13,900 nt of DNA from the NCBI GenBank assembly GCA_022572335.1, contig JACZWD010000022.1:4724-18623 (forward strand), read 5' to 3'. A program made the translations under genes and the position numbers. Within the stretch, counting starts at the first letter, position 1, and each line of letters starts with the position of its first letter. The notes under the pieces were generated by a model. It ran no database searches. It saw only the letters and a program-made list of their open reading frames with translations, and was not told where the DNA came from. Below, one piece after another: positions 1 through 6,880 of this stretch. The DNA is from Pseudomonadota bacterium. GTDB taxonomy: Bacteria > Pseudomonadota > Alphaproteobacteria > Rhodospirillales > 2-02-FULL-58-16.

Positions 1-341
1 GCCATGGTCCCGCCGGCAAGGGAATACACCTCGGCAAACCCCGCCCGCAGCAACCGCTCGGCGATGGCAAGCGAACGCCGGCCGGTCAGGCAGAACAGCA
101 CCATCTTCAGGCCCGAAATTTCGGGGAAGGACTTGGGTTGGAGGACGGACCCGGGCAAAAGCACGGCGCCGGGGATGCGCTCCATTTCGAATTCGTCCGT
201 TTCGCGAATGTCCACCAGAAGGGCTTCACCGTTGTCGAGCCAACGGTGCGCGGTGGCGGCATCGACCTCGGTCGCCTCCGGCGCCGGCCGGAGGGTGGCG
301 GTCGCGGCCTCGGTCAGCTGCTGCGCCGGTTGCGTGCCCAT
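1..341 (-). CDS. Rhodanese-like domain protein (3' end cut by window edge)
   Basis: This is a single-domain rhodanese (sulfurtransferase-type) protein, of which 113 residues are visible; the C-terminus lies outside the window. A short low-complexity leader of about 25 residues precedes the domain. VDIRETDEFE (residues 43-52) and RIPGA (55-59) are the usual front half of the fold. FCLTGRRS (83-90) is the active-site loop, with Cys84 as the expected persulfide-carrying residue in a CxxGxR arrangement. The last visible residues, LAGGTM, normally sit about 15-25 residues before the end of such proteins, so little is missing. The ATG at 341 has a good Shine-Dalgarno (GGAGGACG) just upstream on the minus strand. 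Known for the family: transfer of sulfane sulfur to thiol or cyanide acceptors, or non-catalytic sulfur carriage. The physiological acceptor cannot be told from sequence. No signal peptide is visible, so a cytoplasmic location is likely. It is transcribed away from its own AT-rich promoter region, separately from aroC. Confidence 0.9.
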   Translation of the reverse strand, partial: MGTQPAQQLTEAATATLRPAPEATEVDAATAHRWLDNGEALLVDIRETDEFEMERIPGAVLLPGSVLQPKSFPEISGLKMVLFCLTGRRSLAIAERLLRAGFAEVYSLAGGTM

Positions 342-401
342 GGTTCGTCCTCCCCTCCCCTTTCGACCCGCAAACGCCGCCGCCGAACCGTCGACGGTCA
401 T

Positions 402-454
402 ATTCACGAATCATAGAGGTATATGGAACATAACCACACATATCTGAATGCCAA
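402..454 (-). promoter_or_regulatory. Putative promoter with inverted repeat, upstream of the rhodanese gene
   Basis: The stretch from about 395 to 495 is markedly AT-rich compared with everything around it. Read on the minus strand it holds TTGGCA (449-454) and TATGTT (427-432) separated by 16 bases, a plausible sigma-70-type pair that would start transcription near 420. Just downstream lies ATTCACGAAT (402-411), with inverted arms ATTC/GAAT around two bases, a possible operator. Redox or sulfide-responsive ArsR-type repressors often control rhodanese genes from AT-rich palindromes, but no regulator gene is visible here, so the link is inference. The rest of the 342-604 gap holds no gene I can support. 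Confidence 0.35.
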
Positions 455-604
455 TATGACAATAATACATAGAATAAATGTAGTTTTATCGGCAATCGAA
501 CGGTGCCCCCTGGCCGGCAAGGGCTCCGGGCCTGTCTTTCAGAACGCGCGCGGGTCGGGATGTCGGGAGGATTAAGATACGGTTGTGGTCCGGCCGACGG
601 GGTA

Positions 605-1681
605 TCACCCCCCGCACTGGGCCTTGTGGCGCAGCAGGTGGTCGGCGAGCACGCAGGCGACCATGGCCTCGCCGACGGCGACGGCGCGGATGCCCACGCA
701 CGGGTCATGGCGGCCCTTGGTGGCGATCTCCACCTCCTGGCCGTGGGTGTCGATGGTCTTCTGGGGAATGGAGACGGAACTGGTGGGCTTGACGACGAAG
801 CGGGCGACGATGTCCTGGCCGGTGGATATGCCGCCGAGGACGCCGCCGGCGTTGTTGGACAGAAACGTCGCCTTGCCGTCGGGGCCGATGCGCATCTCGT
901 CGGAGTTCTCCGGCCCCGAGCGTTCGGCGGCGGCGAAGCCGGCGCCGATCTCGACGCCCTTGACCGCCGGGATACTCATCAGGGCCTTGGCGATGTCGGC
1001 GTCCAGCTTGTCGAAGACCGGCGCCCCCAGGCCCGCCGGAACGCCCGCCGCCACCACCTCGATCACCGCGCCCGTGGACGAGCCCGCTTTGCGCACGCCG
1101 TCGAGGAAGGTCTCCCATTCCTTCGCCGTTTCCGCGTCGGGGCACCAGAAGGGATTGTTTTCCACCTCTCCCCAGTCCCAGCGCCCGCGGTCGATGCGGT
1201 GCGCTCCCATCTGGATGAGGGCGCCGCGGATCGCCACCCCGCCGCCCAGGACCTTGCGGGCGACGGCGCCGGCGGCCACGCGCATGGCGGTTTCGCGGGC
1301 GCTGGCCCGCCCGCCGCCCCGGTGGTCGCGAACGCCGTACTTCTGGAGGTAGGTGTAATCCGCGTGGCCGGGGCGGAACTTGTCCTTGATCGCGTCGTAG
1401 TCCTTGGCCCGGGCGTCCTCGTTGGTGATGATGAGCCCGATGGGCGCGCCGGTGGTGCGGCCTTCGAACACGCCGGCGACGATCTTCACCCGATCGGGTT
1501 CGCGGCGCTGGCTGGTGTACCGGGATCCGCCGGGCCGGCGCCGGTCCAGGTGCACCTGGATGTCGTCTTCGGCGAGGGGGATCCTGGGCGGCACGCCGTC
1601 GACGACGCAGCCGAGGGCGGCGCCGTGGCTCTCGCCGAAGGTGGTGAACCGGAACAGGTGGCCGAAGGTGTTGCCGGACAT
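605..1681 (-). CDS. aroC: Chorismate synthase
   Basis: AroC converts 5-enolpyruvylshikimate-3-phosphate to chorismate, the last step of the shikimate pathway, and needs reduced FMN. The protein has 358 residues, the normal length. All three family signatures are present: FGESHG near the N-terminus (15-20, His19), the RASARETAMRVAAGAVARK stretch (125-143), and RHDPCVGIRAVAVGEAM (324-340). GGISTGQD (283-290) is also typical. The frame stays open upstream of residue 1. I chose the ATG at 1681 because MSGNTFGHLF is the usual family N-terminus and an AGAGGAAA Shine-Dalgarno lies upstream. No separate flavin-reductase domain is attached, so this is the monofunctional type. It lies 110 bp downstream of fabI on the same strand, a pairing I know from alphaproteobacteria, and may be co-transcribed with it. 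Confidence 0.97.
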   Translation of the reverse strand: MSGNTFGHLFRFTTFGESHGAALGCVVDGVPPRIPLAEDDIQVHLDRRRPGGSRYTSQRREPDRVKIVAGVFEGRTTGAPIGLIITNEDARAKDYDAIKDKFRPGHADYTYLQKYGVRDHRGGGRASARETAMRVAAGAVARKVLGGGVAIRGALIQMGAHRIDRGRWDWGEVENNPFWCPDAETAKEWETFLDGVRKAGSSTGAVIEVVAAGVPAGLGAPVFDKLDADIAKALMSIPAVKGVEIGAGFAAAERSGPENSDEMRIGPDGKATFLSNNAGGVLGGISTGQDIVARFVVKPTSSVSIPQKTIDTHGQEVEIATKGRHDPCVGIRAVAVGEAMVACVLADHLLRHKAQCGG

Positions 1682-1791
1682 GGGAGTCTGATTTCCTCTG
1701 CGCGTGTATCTGGATCTATGGACGGCCGCGGCGCCGGCCCGGGCGGATTTCCGGGGACGCAAACGTCTTCGACGGGGCGTGCCCTACACCG

Positions 1792-2604
1792 TCACACCGT
1801 GGTGATATCGGGCGCGTCGACCGCTTTCATGCCGACGATGTGATACCCGCAGTCCACGTAGTGTGTCTCTCCGGTGACTCCGGTGGAGAGGTCGCTCAAC
1901 AGGTACAGTCCGGCGCCGCCGAGGTCGTCGAGCGTGACATTGCGCCTGAGTGGCGAGTTGTACTCGTTCCACTTGAGGATGTAGCGGAAATCACCGATGC
2001 CGGAAGCCGCCAGGGTTTTCATGGGCCCGGAGGAAATCGCGTTGACCCGGATGTTCTGCCGGCCCAGGTCCTCGGCCAGGTACCGAACGCTGGCTTCCAG
2101 CGCCGCCTTGGCGACGCCCATCACGTTGTAATGCGGCGTCACCCGCCGCGAGCCCACGTAGGTCAGGGTGAGCAGGCTTCCGCCCCCGGTCATCAACGGC
2201 ACCGCGCGCTGGCACAGCGCGGTAAAGGAATAGCACGAGATGTTCAGGGTCTTGGCAAAGTTGCCGGCGGTGGTGTCGATGTACTTGCCCTTCAACTGTT
2301 CCTTGTCCGAGTACGCGATGGCGTGGACGGCGAAGTCCAGCCGGCCCCAGCGTTCGCGGAGGGTGTCGAAGACGGCGTCCATGCTCGGCATGTCGGTGAC
2401 GTCGCAGGGCATTACGATCTCCGATTCCACCGAATCGGCCAGGGGCGCCACGCGCTTGTGCAACACCTCTCCTTGATACGTAAAGGCGAGTTCGGCGCCG
2501 TGGTCGTGCACCGCCTTTGCGATCCCCCAGGCGATGGAGCGGTCGTTGGCGACGCCCATGATCAGGCCCCGTTTTCCCGCCATCAGCGGCGCCGGTTCGC
2601 TCAT
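1792..2604 (-). CDS. fabI: Enoyl-[acyl-carrier-protein] reductase (NADH), FabI type
   Basis: FabI catalyses the last reduction in each cycle of type II fatty acid elongation, converting enoyl-ACP to acyl-ACP in the cytoplasm. The protein has 270 residues from the ATG at 2604. The divergent FabI cofactor motif GVANDRSIAWGIA (17-29) replaces the classical TGxxxGIG of other short-chain dehydrogenases. The catalytic pair is Tyr159 and Lys166, spaced Y-x6-K as in FabI rather than Y-x3-K. Tyr149 is also present, corresponding to the second conserved tyrosine. AISSGPMKTLAASGI (189-203) is the substrate-binding loop. A GTG three codons upstream (2613) is an alternative start; I prefer the ATG because family members usually begin a few residues before the GKRGLIMG strand. 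The Shine-Dalgarno is weak for both. This is the FabI target class of triclosan and isoniazid-like inhibitors. Confidence 0.96.
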   Translation of the reverse strand: MSEPAPLMAGKRGLIMGVANDRSIAWGIAKAVHDHGAELAFTYQGEVLHKRVAPLADSVESEIVMPCDVTDMPSMDAVFDTLRERWGRLDFAVHAIAYSDKEQLKGKYIDTTAGNFAKTLNISCYSFTALCQRAVPLMTGGGSLLTLTYVGSRRVTPHYNVMGVAKAALEASVRYLAEDLGRQNIRVNAISSGPMKTLAASGIGDFRYILKWNEYNSPLRRNVTLDDLGGAGLYLLSDLSTGVTGETHYVDCGYHIVGMKAVDAPDITTV

Positions 2605-2660
2605 CGAATCCACATGCGGTGGTCAAAAAAAATTCATCCGTTGCCGGACAAGGTGGCGGC

Positions 2661-2687
2661 ATCCTACACGAAACCAGGGAAAGGCAA
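2661..2687 (-). promoter_or_regulatory. Weak candidate promoter for fabI
   Basis: On the minus strand, TTGCCT (2682-2687) and TAGGAT (2661-2666) are 15 bases apart. This would start transcription near 2654, about 50 bases before the fabI ATG. The spacing is short and the -35 box imperfect, so this is only a candidate. The leader then contains a run of eight T residues (minus strand) at about 2625-2632. Confidence 0.25.
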
Positions 2688-2888
2688 TAGCCGGGCGGGG
2701 CGCCGGCCCCGCGCCTCGACCGGATTTCGCCGGCGGCCTCGAGGAAATTCGCCGTCAACGTGTGGGAGACGTCGGCGCCCGGCCCGTGCGCTAGGCCTTG
2801 GTGATTCTGTCCTCTCCAACGTTCCGCGGGACGCCGGGTATTTCGTGGCGGCCGGTCATTCAGGCGAGCCGGCGGACGGGTTGAACCC

Positions 2889-2906
2889 CCGCGGCCACGG
2901 CCGCGG
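2889..2906. repeat. Perfect 8-bp inverted repeat, possible terminator stem
   Basis: CCGCGGCC and GGCCGCGG flank the two bases AC. The structure lies 45-62 bases beyond the lipoprotein stop codon in its transcription direction. It could act as a transcription-stop hairpin, but no T-run follows on either strand, and such GC palindromes occur by chance in GC-rich DNA. Confidence 0.35.
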
Positions 2907-2950
2907 AATACAGAGGCGTCCGCCGGGGACCGTTCCGCCGCCTGGGCGCG

Positions 2951-3427
2951 TTATTTGGCGATTCGCCAGCTGCCGTCGGGCTGCCGGCACGCGGTGCCGT
3001 AGGCGTTTTCGGTCTTGCCGCCGACGGTGACCGTGGTCTGGTACTCGCGGCAATATTCGCCGGTCGTCGTGTTCGTTCCGTCACGGGTCGGCGTGAAGGC
3101 GCCGTAATTCCCGCTTTTGGGGTTGTTCCAGGCGATGGACTGGCCGATCGGCGTCGTGTGGGCCCTATCCTGTGCCCGTTGCGCGTACAGACGGTCCGCC
3201 TTGTCCAGGGACTTGCCGATCTCGCTGCCGAGAAAAGCGCCGGCGAGGGCGCCGATCGCCACCGCGGCGAGTTGTCCTCTGCCCGAGCCGATCTGCGAGC
3301 CGGCGAGGGCGCCAAGGCCGGCGCCGATAAAGGTGCCGCCGGCCTGTTTCGGGCGGTTCTGGTAGTCCGCGCAGGCCGCGAGCAACAGGGCGGCAAAGGC
3401 AACAGAGGCGATGCGCTTGATGTCCAT
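2951..3427 (-). CDS. Glycine-zipper outer-membrane lipoprotein, 17 kDa surface-antigen type
   Basis: A 158-residue lipoprotein. Residues 1-18 form a signal peptide (MDIKR, then a hydrophobic run) ending in the lipobox LAAC, with Cys19 as the lipidated first residue of the mature protein. Ala20 at position +2 is consistent with export to the outer membrane. Residues 30-71 are a glycine zipper with regularly spaced glycines (G35, G37, G39, G43, G47, and G59, G63, G67, G71), the glycine-zipper 2TM type that packs against or inserts into membranes. The C-terminal part (about 125-158) has two cysteines and the strand-rich CREYQTTVTVGGKTENAYG pattern seen in rickettsial 17-kDa-type antigens. The frame is open further upstream, but only the ATG at 3427 gives a proper signal peptide, and it has a GAGG Shine-Dalgarno. 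Function is not established for the family; an envelope-stability role is inference. Divergent from pdxH. Confidence 0.9.
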   Translation of the reverse strand: MDIKRIASVAFAALLLAACADYQNRPKQAGGTFIGAGLGALAGSQIGSGRGQLAAVAIGALAGAFLGSEIGKSLDKADRLYAQRAQDRAHTTPIGQSIAWNNPKSGNYGAFTPTRDGTNTTTGEYCREYQTTVTVGGKTENAYGTACRQPDGSWRIAK

Positions 3428-3570
3428 AATTCGGTACCTCGATTCAGCTGATCCTTGACAAATCGAAAACACAAACCTTCCCTAGCCCCCTGGCCTGTGG
3501 AAGGAAAACACCACACCCCCGACCCCACGGTATCGGGAAAGCCTTTTCCAGATATTAACCCAAGGACACC
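3428..3570. promoter_or_regulatory. Divergent promoter region between lipoprotein gene and pdxH
   Basis: The 143 bp must drive both flanking genes. A consensus-like TTGACA (3455-3460, plus strand) is present, but I see no good -10 box at 16-19 bases. TATTAA close to the pdxH start and an AAGGA Shine-Dalgarno at about 3563-3567 are the other recognisable elements. The promoters themselves cannot be assigned with confidence. Confidence 0.35.
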
Positions 3571-4161
3571 ATGACTGTCACTACAAGCGAGGACCCGATC
3601 AGCCTGTTTAAGGATTGGCTGGCCGACGCCGAACGGTCCGAGCCCAACAATCCCAACGCCATGACCCTGGCCACCGTCACGCCCGACGGGGCGGCGTCGG
3701 CGCGCATGGTCCTGCTCAAGGGCGTGGACGAGCGCGGCTTTACCTTTTACACCAACCTGGGAAGCCGCAAGGCGGAACACCTGTCGGCCAATCCCCGCGC
3801 GGCGTTGTGTTTTTACTGGAAATCGCTCAAGCGGCAGGTCCATGTCGAAGGGACGGTGGCCAGGGTGACCGACGCCGAGGCCGACGCCTACTTCGCCACC
3901 CGTCCGCGCGGCGCCCAGATCGGGGCATGGGCGTCCAAGCAGTCCCATCCCATGGAAGGGCGCTTCCGGTTGGAGGCCCGTGTGGCCAAGTACACCGCCA
4001 AGTTCCACGTGGGGACCGTGCCCCGTCCCGATTTCTGGTCGGGTTTCACGCTCGTGCCCGAGCACATCGAATTTTGGCGGGAGCGGCCGTTCCGTCTGCA
4101 CGACCGGGTGGTGTACCATCGCGACGGCGGGGGTTGGCGAAAGGAGCGGCTGTACCCTTAG
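3571..4161 (+). CDS. pdxH: Pyridoxamine/pyridoxine 5'-phosphate oxidase
   Basis: PdxH is an FMN-dependent oxidase that turns pyridoxine or pyridoxamine 5'-phosphate into pyridoxal 5'-phosphate, using oxygen, in the cytoplasm. The 196 residues include the usual landmarks: RMVLLKG (45-51) and FYTNLGSRKAEHL (59-71) for FMN phosphate binding, RQVHVEG (88-94), WASKQS (120-125), the block FWSGFTLVPEHIEFW (155-169), RLHDR (175-179), and the invariant C-terminal RLYP. It is about 20 residues shorter at the N-terminus than the E. coli enzyme, in a region that is not conserved. The ATG at 3571 has AAGGA six bases upstream. It is followed after 26 bp by a metal-cation exporter gene on the same strand, so the two are probably co-transcribed. 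Confidence 0.97.
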   Translation: MTVTTSEDPISLFKDWLADAERSEPNNPNAMTLATVTPDGAASARMVLLKGVDERGFTFYTNLGSRKAEHLSANPRAALCFYWKSLKRQVHVEGTVARVTDAEADAYFATRPRGAQIGAWASKQSHPMEGRFRLEARVAKYTAKFHVGTVPRPDFWSGFTLVPEHIEFWRERPFRLHDRVVYHRDGGGWRKERLYP

Positions 4162-4187
4162 CCGGTATTAATGTAAGGCAGGCGGAC

Positions 4188-5126
4188 ATGGCAGACACAT
4201 CCACGCTGGCCGCAACCGAGAGCCCGGTTTCCGCGCAAAGGGCCGCGTCGCTGATGAAGCTGGCCACCTACGCCTCGGTGTCCGTGGCGGTCGTCCTCGT
4301 CGTCGCCAAGTTCGCCGCGTGGCTGGCCACCGATTCGGTCAGCCTGCTGTCGACGCTCATCGATTCCCTGTTGGATGCCGGCGCATCGCTGATCAACCTG
4401 TTGGCGGTCCGCCAGGCTTTGCAGCCGGCCGACCGCGAACACCGCTTCGGTCACGGCAAGGCCGAGCCCCTGGCCGGCCTGGCGCAGGCCGCCTTCATCT
4501 GCGGCTCCGCGGCCTTCCTGCTGATCGAGGCGGGCAAACGGTTCATCCAGCCCAGGGACCTGGAGAACACCGAGATCGGCATCGCGGTGATGGTTTTCTC
4601 CATCGCCCTGACCGTCGTGCTGGTGCTTTTCCAGAGGCACGTGGTGCGGCAGACGGGCTCGATCGCCATCGGCGCCGATTCCGTGCATTACCGGATGGAC
4701 GTGCTGGTCAACGCCAGCGTCATCGTGTCGCTGATCCTGGCGACCAGGCTGGGATGGCGATGGGCCGATCCCCTGTTCGCCACCGCCATCGCCGGCTACA
4801 TCGTGTGGGGCGCCGCGGTGATCGGGCGCCAGGCGCTGAACCTCCTCATGGACCGCGAGCTGCCCGATGCCGAGCGCCAGCGTATCCGCCAAATCGTGCT
4901 CGCCCATCCCGCCGTGCGCGACATGCATGACCTCAGGACACGGTCGTCCGGGCTGCAACTGTTCATTCAGCTTCACCTGGAGATGGACGGAACCATCACG
5001 CTCAACCAGGCGCACGAGATCTCCGATCAGGTCGAGGCCGAGATCGAGCGCGCCTATCCCAAGGCCGAGGTGATCATCCACGAGGATCCGGAAGGGGTGG
5101 ACGAAAAACGGGCCGCCTTCGATTGA
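4188..5126 (+). CDS. Cation diffusion facilitator (FieF-type divalent metal exporter)
   Basis: A 312-residue inner-membrane metal/proton antiporter of the CDF family. The residues that bind metal in FieF/YiiP are present. Asp59 and Asp63 in the second membrane helix with His167 and Asp171 in the fifth (DxxxD and HxxxD) form the transport site. Asp82, His85 and His89 in the DREHRFGHGKAE loop form the second site. The cytosolic C-terminal domain carries HDLRTRSSG, FIQLHLEMDG and the VIIHEDP ending that bind the regulatory metals and make the dimer. Because all four transport-site residues are D/D/H/D, zinc, ferrous iron, cadmium or manganese are possible; sequence does not choose among them. 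I chose the ATG at 4188, preceded by AAGGCAGGCGG, giving a 23-residue cytosolic lead before the first helix. The frame is open far upstream, but only as a shadow of pdxH. Confidence 0.94.
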   Translation: MADTSTLAATESPVSAQRAASLMKLATYASVSVAVVLVVAKFAAWLATDSVSLLSTLIDSLLDAGASLINLLAVRQALQPADREHRFGHGKAEPLAGLAQAAFICGSAAFLLIEAGKRFIQPRDLENTEIGIAVMVFSIALTVVLVLFQRHVVRQTGSIAIGADSVHYRMDVLVNASVIVSLILATRLGWRWADPLFATAIAGYIVWGAAVIGRQALNLLMDRELPDAERQRIRQIVLAHPAVRDMHDLRTRSSGLQLFIQLHLEMDGTITLNQAHEISDQVEAEIERAYPKAEVIIHEDPEGVDEKRAAFD

Positions 5127-5175
5127 GGCGGGACGAACGGGCGCGCGGTAAGGTCCAGGCCGGGAACCGTTCACC

Positions 5176-6714
5176 GTGATCGTCGAGGATCAAGGCGAAG
5201 TCATCGCTTTCCTGTCCCGTCCCCAGGCCTACGGCAGCGATGCGTCGGCGGTGGAGCGGCTGGAGACCCACGTTTCCGTGATCTTCCTGACCGGCGACCG
5301 GGCGTACAAACTCAAGCGGGCGGTCCGTTTCCCCTATCTCGATTTCTCCACCAGCGCGCTGCGCCGCGCCTCCTGCAAGGCCGAGGTGGTGGTCAACCGG
5401 CGCACCGCGCCCGGCATGTACCGGGGCGTCGTCGCCGTGACGCGGGAGCCGGACGGGGGCTTGCGCCTCGGCGGCGACGGAGCGCCGGTCGACTGGCTGG
5501 TGGAGATGACCCGCTTTGACCAAGACACCCTGTTCGACCGCCTGGCCCGGCTCGGCGCCCTCGACCGTCCGGCCATGGAGGATCTGGCCGACGCCGTCGC
5601 CCGCCTGCACGGCGAGGCGGAGGAGCGCGGGCGGGGCGGCGGACACGCCGGCATGGGGGTGATCGTCGACGGCAACGCCGAAACCTTCGCCGAATGCGCA
5701 AACGGCGTGCTCGACCCGGTAAAGGTGGAGCGGCTGAACGTGTCGACGCGGCGTGCGCTGGACGGGTGCGCGGCGCTTCTCGATGGCCGCCGGGCCGGGG
5801 GCCGTGTCAGGCACTGCCATGGGGATCTGCACCTGCGCAACATCTTTCGCATGGACGGAAAGCCGACCCTGTTCGACGCCATCGAGTTCAATCCGCTCCT
5901 GAGCGACATCGATGTTCTTTACGACCTGGCCTTCCTGCTCATGGATTTGGACCACCGGGGACTGAGACGGCTGGCCAGTATCGCGTTGAACCGCTACCTG
6001 GACATCACCGGGGATACCGCCGGTCTTGGGGCGTTGGGCCTGTTCCTGTCCGTGCGCGCCGCCATCCGTTCCCATGTGGAGGCGGCCGCCGCGGCCACCC
6101 AGACGGACCGCGCCGAGGCCCGGCGGTCGCGCGCCGAAGCCCGCGCTTACCTGGACAGGGCGCTCGCCTATCTCGCGCCGCCGCCGCCGGTGCTGGTCGC
6201 CGTCGGCGGATTTTCCGGTACCGGCAAGTCGCGCCTGGCCCGGGAACTGGCGCCGTCCCTGGGCGCCCCCCCCGGGGCGCGGGTGGTGCGCAGCGACGTG
6301 GTCCGCAAGCGCCTCTCCGGTGTCGACCCGCTGGCCCCGCTGGGGCCGGAGGGCTATTCGGCGGCGATGACGGAACGCACCTACCGGACCCTGTTCGAAG
6401 AAGCGCGGACGGCGCTCGAGGCCGGTTACGCGGTCATCGCCGACGCCGTTTTCGCCCGCCCCGGGCAGCGCCGCGCCGTCGCCGCGATCCCGGCCAGTAC
6501 GCGCGTGCCCTTCCACGGCCTGTGGCTGGAGGCGCCGCTCGAGGCGCGTCAACGGCGGGTCACGGTGCGCCGCGGGAACGTCTCCGACGCCGACGCCGGG
6601 GTGGTCCGGGCACAGGCGGCCTATGACGTGGGCGAGATCGACTGGAACCGGATCGACAGCTCGGGCCCCAGGGTAGAGACCCTCGGCAAGGGACGGGCGC
6701 TGATCGGCCTGTAA
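5176..6714 (+). CDS. Fused APH-like kinase and P-loop ATPase/kinase, two-domain protein
   Basis: A 512-residue protein with two nucleotide-binding modules. The N-terminal part (about 1-330) is an aminoglycoside-phosphotransferase-like kinase fold: HGDLHLRN (215-222) is the Brenner-type catalytic loop with Asp217 and Asn222. FDAIEFN (233-239), ahead of IDVLYDLAFL, sits where the metal-binding segment lies. The C-terminal part begins with the Walker A motif GGFSGTGKS (344-352) and continues with RSDVVRKRLSG, as in small P-loop kinases of the zeta-toxin/gluconate-kinase kind. Such fusions are widespread and usually annotated as an AAA-family ATPase; I know no proven substrate. Despite the APH fold it need not be a resistance enzyme. 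The start is GTG at 5176, with no strong Shine-Dalgarno close by (AAGG lies about 25 bases upstream), so the true start could differ by a few codons. It lies 49 bp after the CDF gene and is probably in the same operon. Confidence 0.88.
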   Translation: MIVEDQGEVIAFLSRPQAYGSDASAVERLETHVSVIFLTGDRAYKLKRAVRFPYLDFSTSALRRASCKAEVVVNRRTAPGMYRGVVAVTREPDGGLRLGGDGAPVDWLVEMTRFDQDTLFDRLARLGALDRPAMEDLADAVARLHGEAEERGRGGGHAGMGVIVDGNAETFAECANGVLDPVKVERLNVSTRRALDGCAALLDGRRAGGRVRHCHGDLHLRNIFRMDGKPTLFDAIEFNPLLSDIDVLYDLAFLLMDLDHRGLRRLASIALNRYLDITGDTAGLGALGLFLSVRAAIRSHVEAAAAATQTDRAEARRSRAEARAYLDRALAYLAPPPPVLVAVGGFSGTGKSRLARELAPSLGAPPGARVVRSDVVRKRLSGVDPLAPLGPEGYSAAMTERTYRTLFEEARTALEAGYAVIADAVFARPGQRRAVAAIPASTRVPFHGLWLEAPLEARQRRVTVRRGNVSDADAGVVRAQAAYDVGEIDWNRIDSSGPRVETLGKGRALIGL

Positions 6715-6880
6715 TCCGGGGACCGGGGACCGGGACCATCCCCCTGCCATTCCCTGCGGCCTCTTCACACGGACCCTTTATATTTCTACTCCGGGTGGCC
6801 ATGATGGGAGCGTGCAAACGGCTGCCGGGCGGTCTCGGCAAGAGCGGGCCGCCGGGCGCCGTCGGGCAAAGGAGGAAGGG
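6715..6880 (+). promoter_or_regulatory. Leader region of the universal stress protein gene
   Basis: The 166-bp gap opens with a short direct repetition (GGGGACC twice, then GGGACC). An AT-rich patch around 6777-6787 (TTTATATTT) is the likeliest place for a -10 element, but no clear -35 partner is seen. Just before the gene, AGGAGG at 6870-6875, five bases from the ATG, is a near-perfect Shine-Dalgarno and fixes the start at 6881. Confidence 0.4.

Larger units (their letters stand above)
2605..2950. other. 346-bp gene-free interval between fabI and the lipoprotein gene
   Basis: No reading frame here has recognisable protein features or a convincing ribosome binding site. The frames that cross it are extensions of frames shadowing fabI or the lipoprotein gene. 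The right side next to fabI is where its promoter should lie. The left side next to the lipoprotein stop (2951) should hold that gene's terminator, and contains the palindrome at 2889-2906. From memory, a DnaJ-domain gene often sits near fabI and pdxH in related genomes; none is present here. Confidence 0.5.

Noticed and set aside
503..1843. Long plus-strand open frame of 446 residues opposite aroC
   Set aside because: It is antisense to aroC, whose signatures are unmistakable. The translated product is Gly/Ala/Asp/His-rich with no motif, typical of the mirror frame of a GC-rich gene.
2860..4119. 419-residue minus-strand open frame across pdxH and the lipoprotein gene
   Set aside because: It overlaps two well-supported genes, and its C-terminal half is an out-of-frame reading of the lipoprotein gene.
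3615..4187. N-terminal extension of the CDF transporter frame through pdxH
   Set aside because: The extension is an off-frame reading of pdxH. The transporter begins naturally at the ATG at 4188 with a Shine-Dalgarno.
5176..6714. Aminoglycoside resistance gene
   Set aside because: Only the kinase fold is shared. The fusion to a P-loop domain and housekeeping neighbours point to a chromosomal protein of unknown substrate, and nothing mobile is nearby.
5074..6768. 564-residue minus-strand open frame opposite the kinase fusion
   Set aside because: Antisense shadow of a gene with intact kinase motifs on the plus strand; no recognisable domain and no ribosome binding site.
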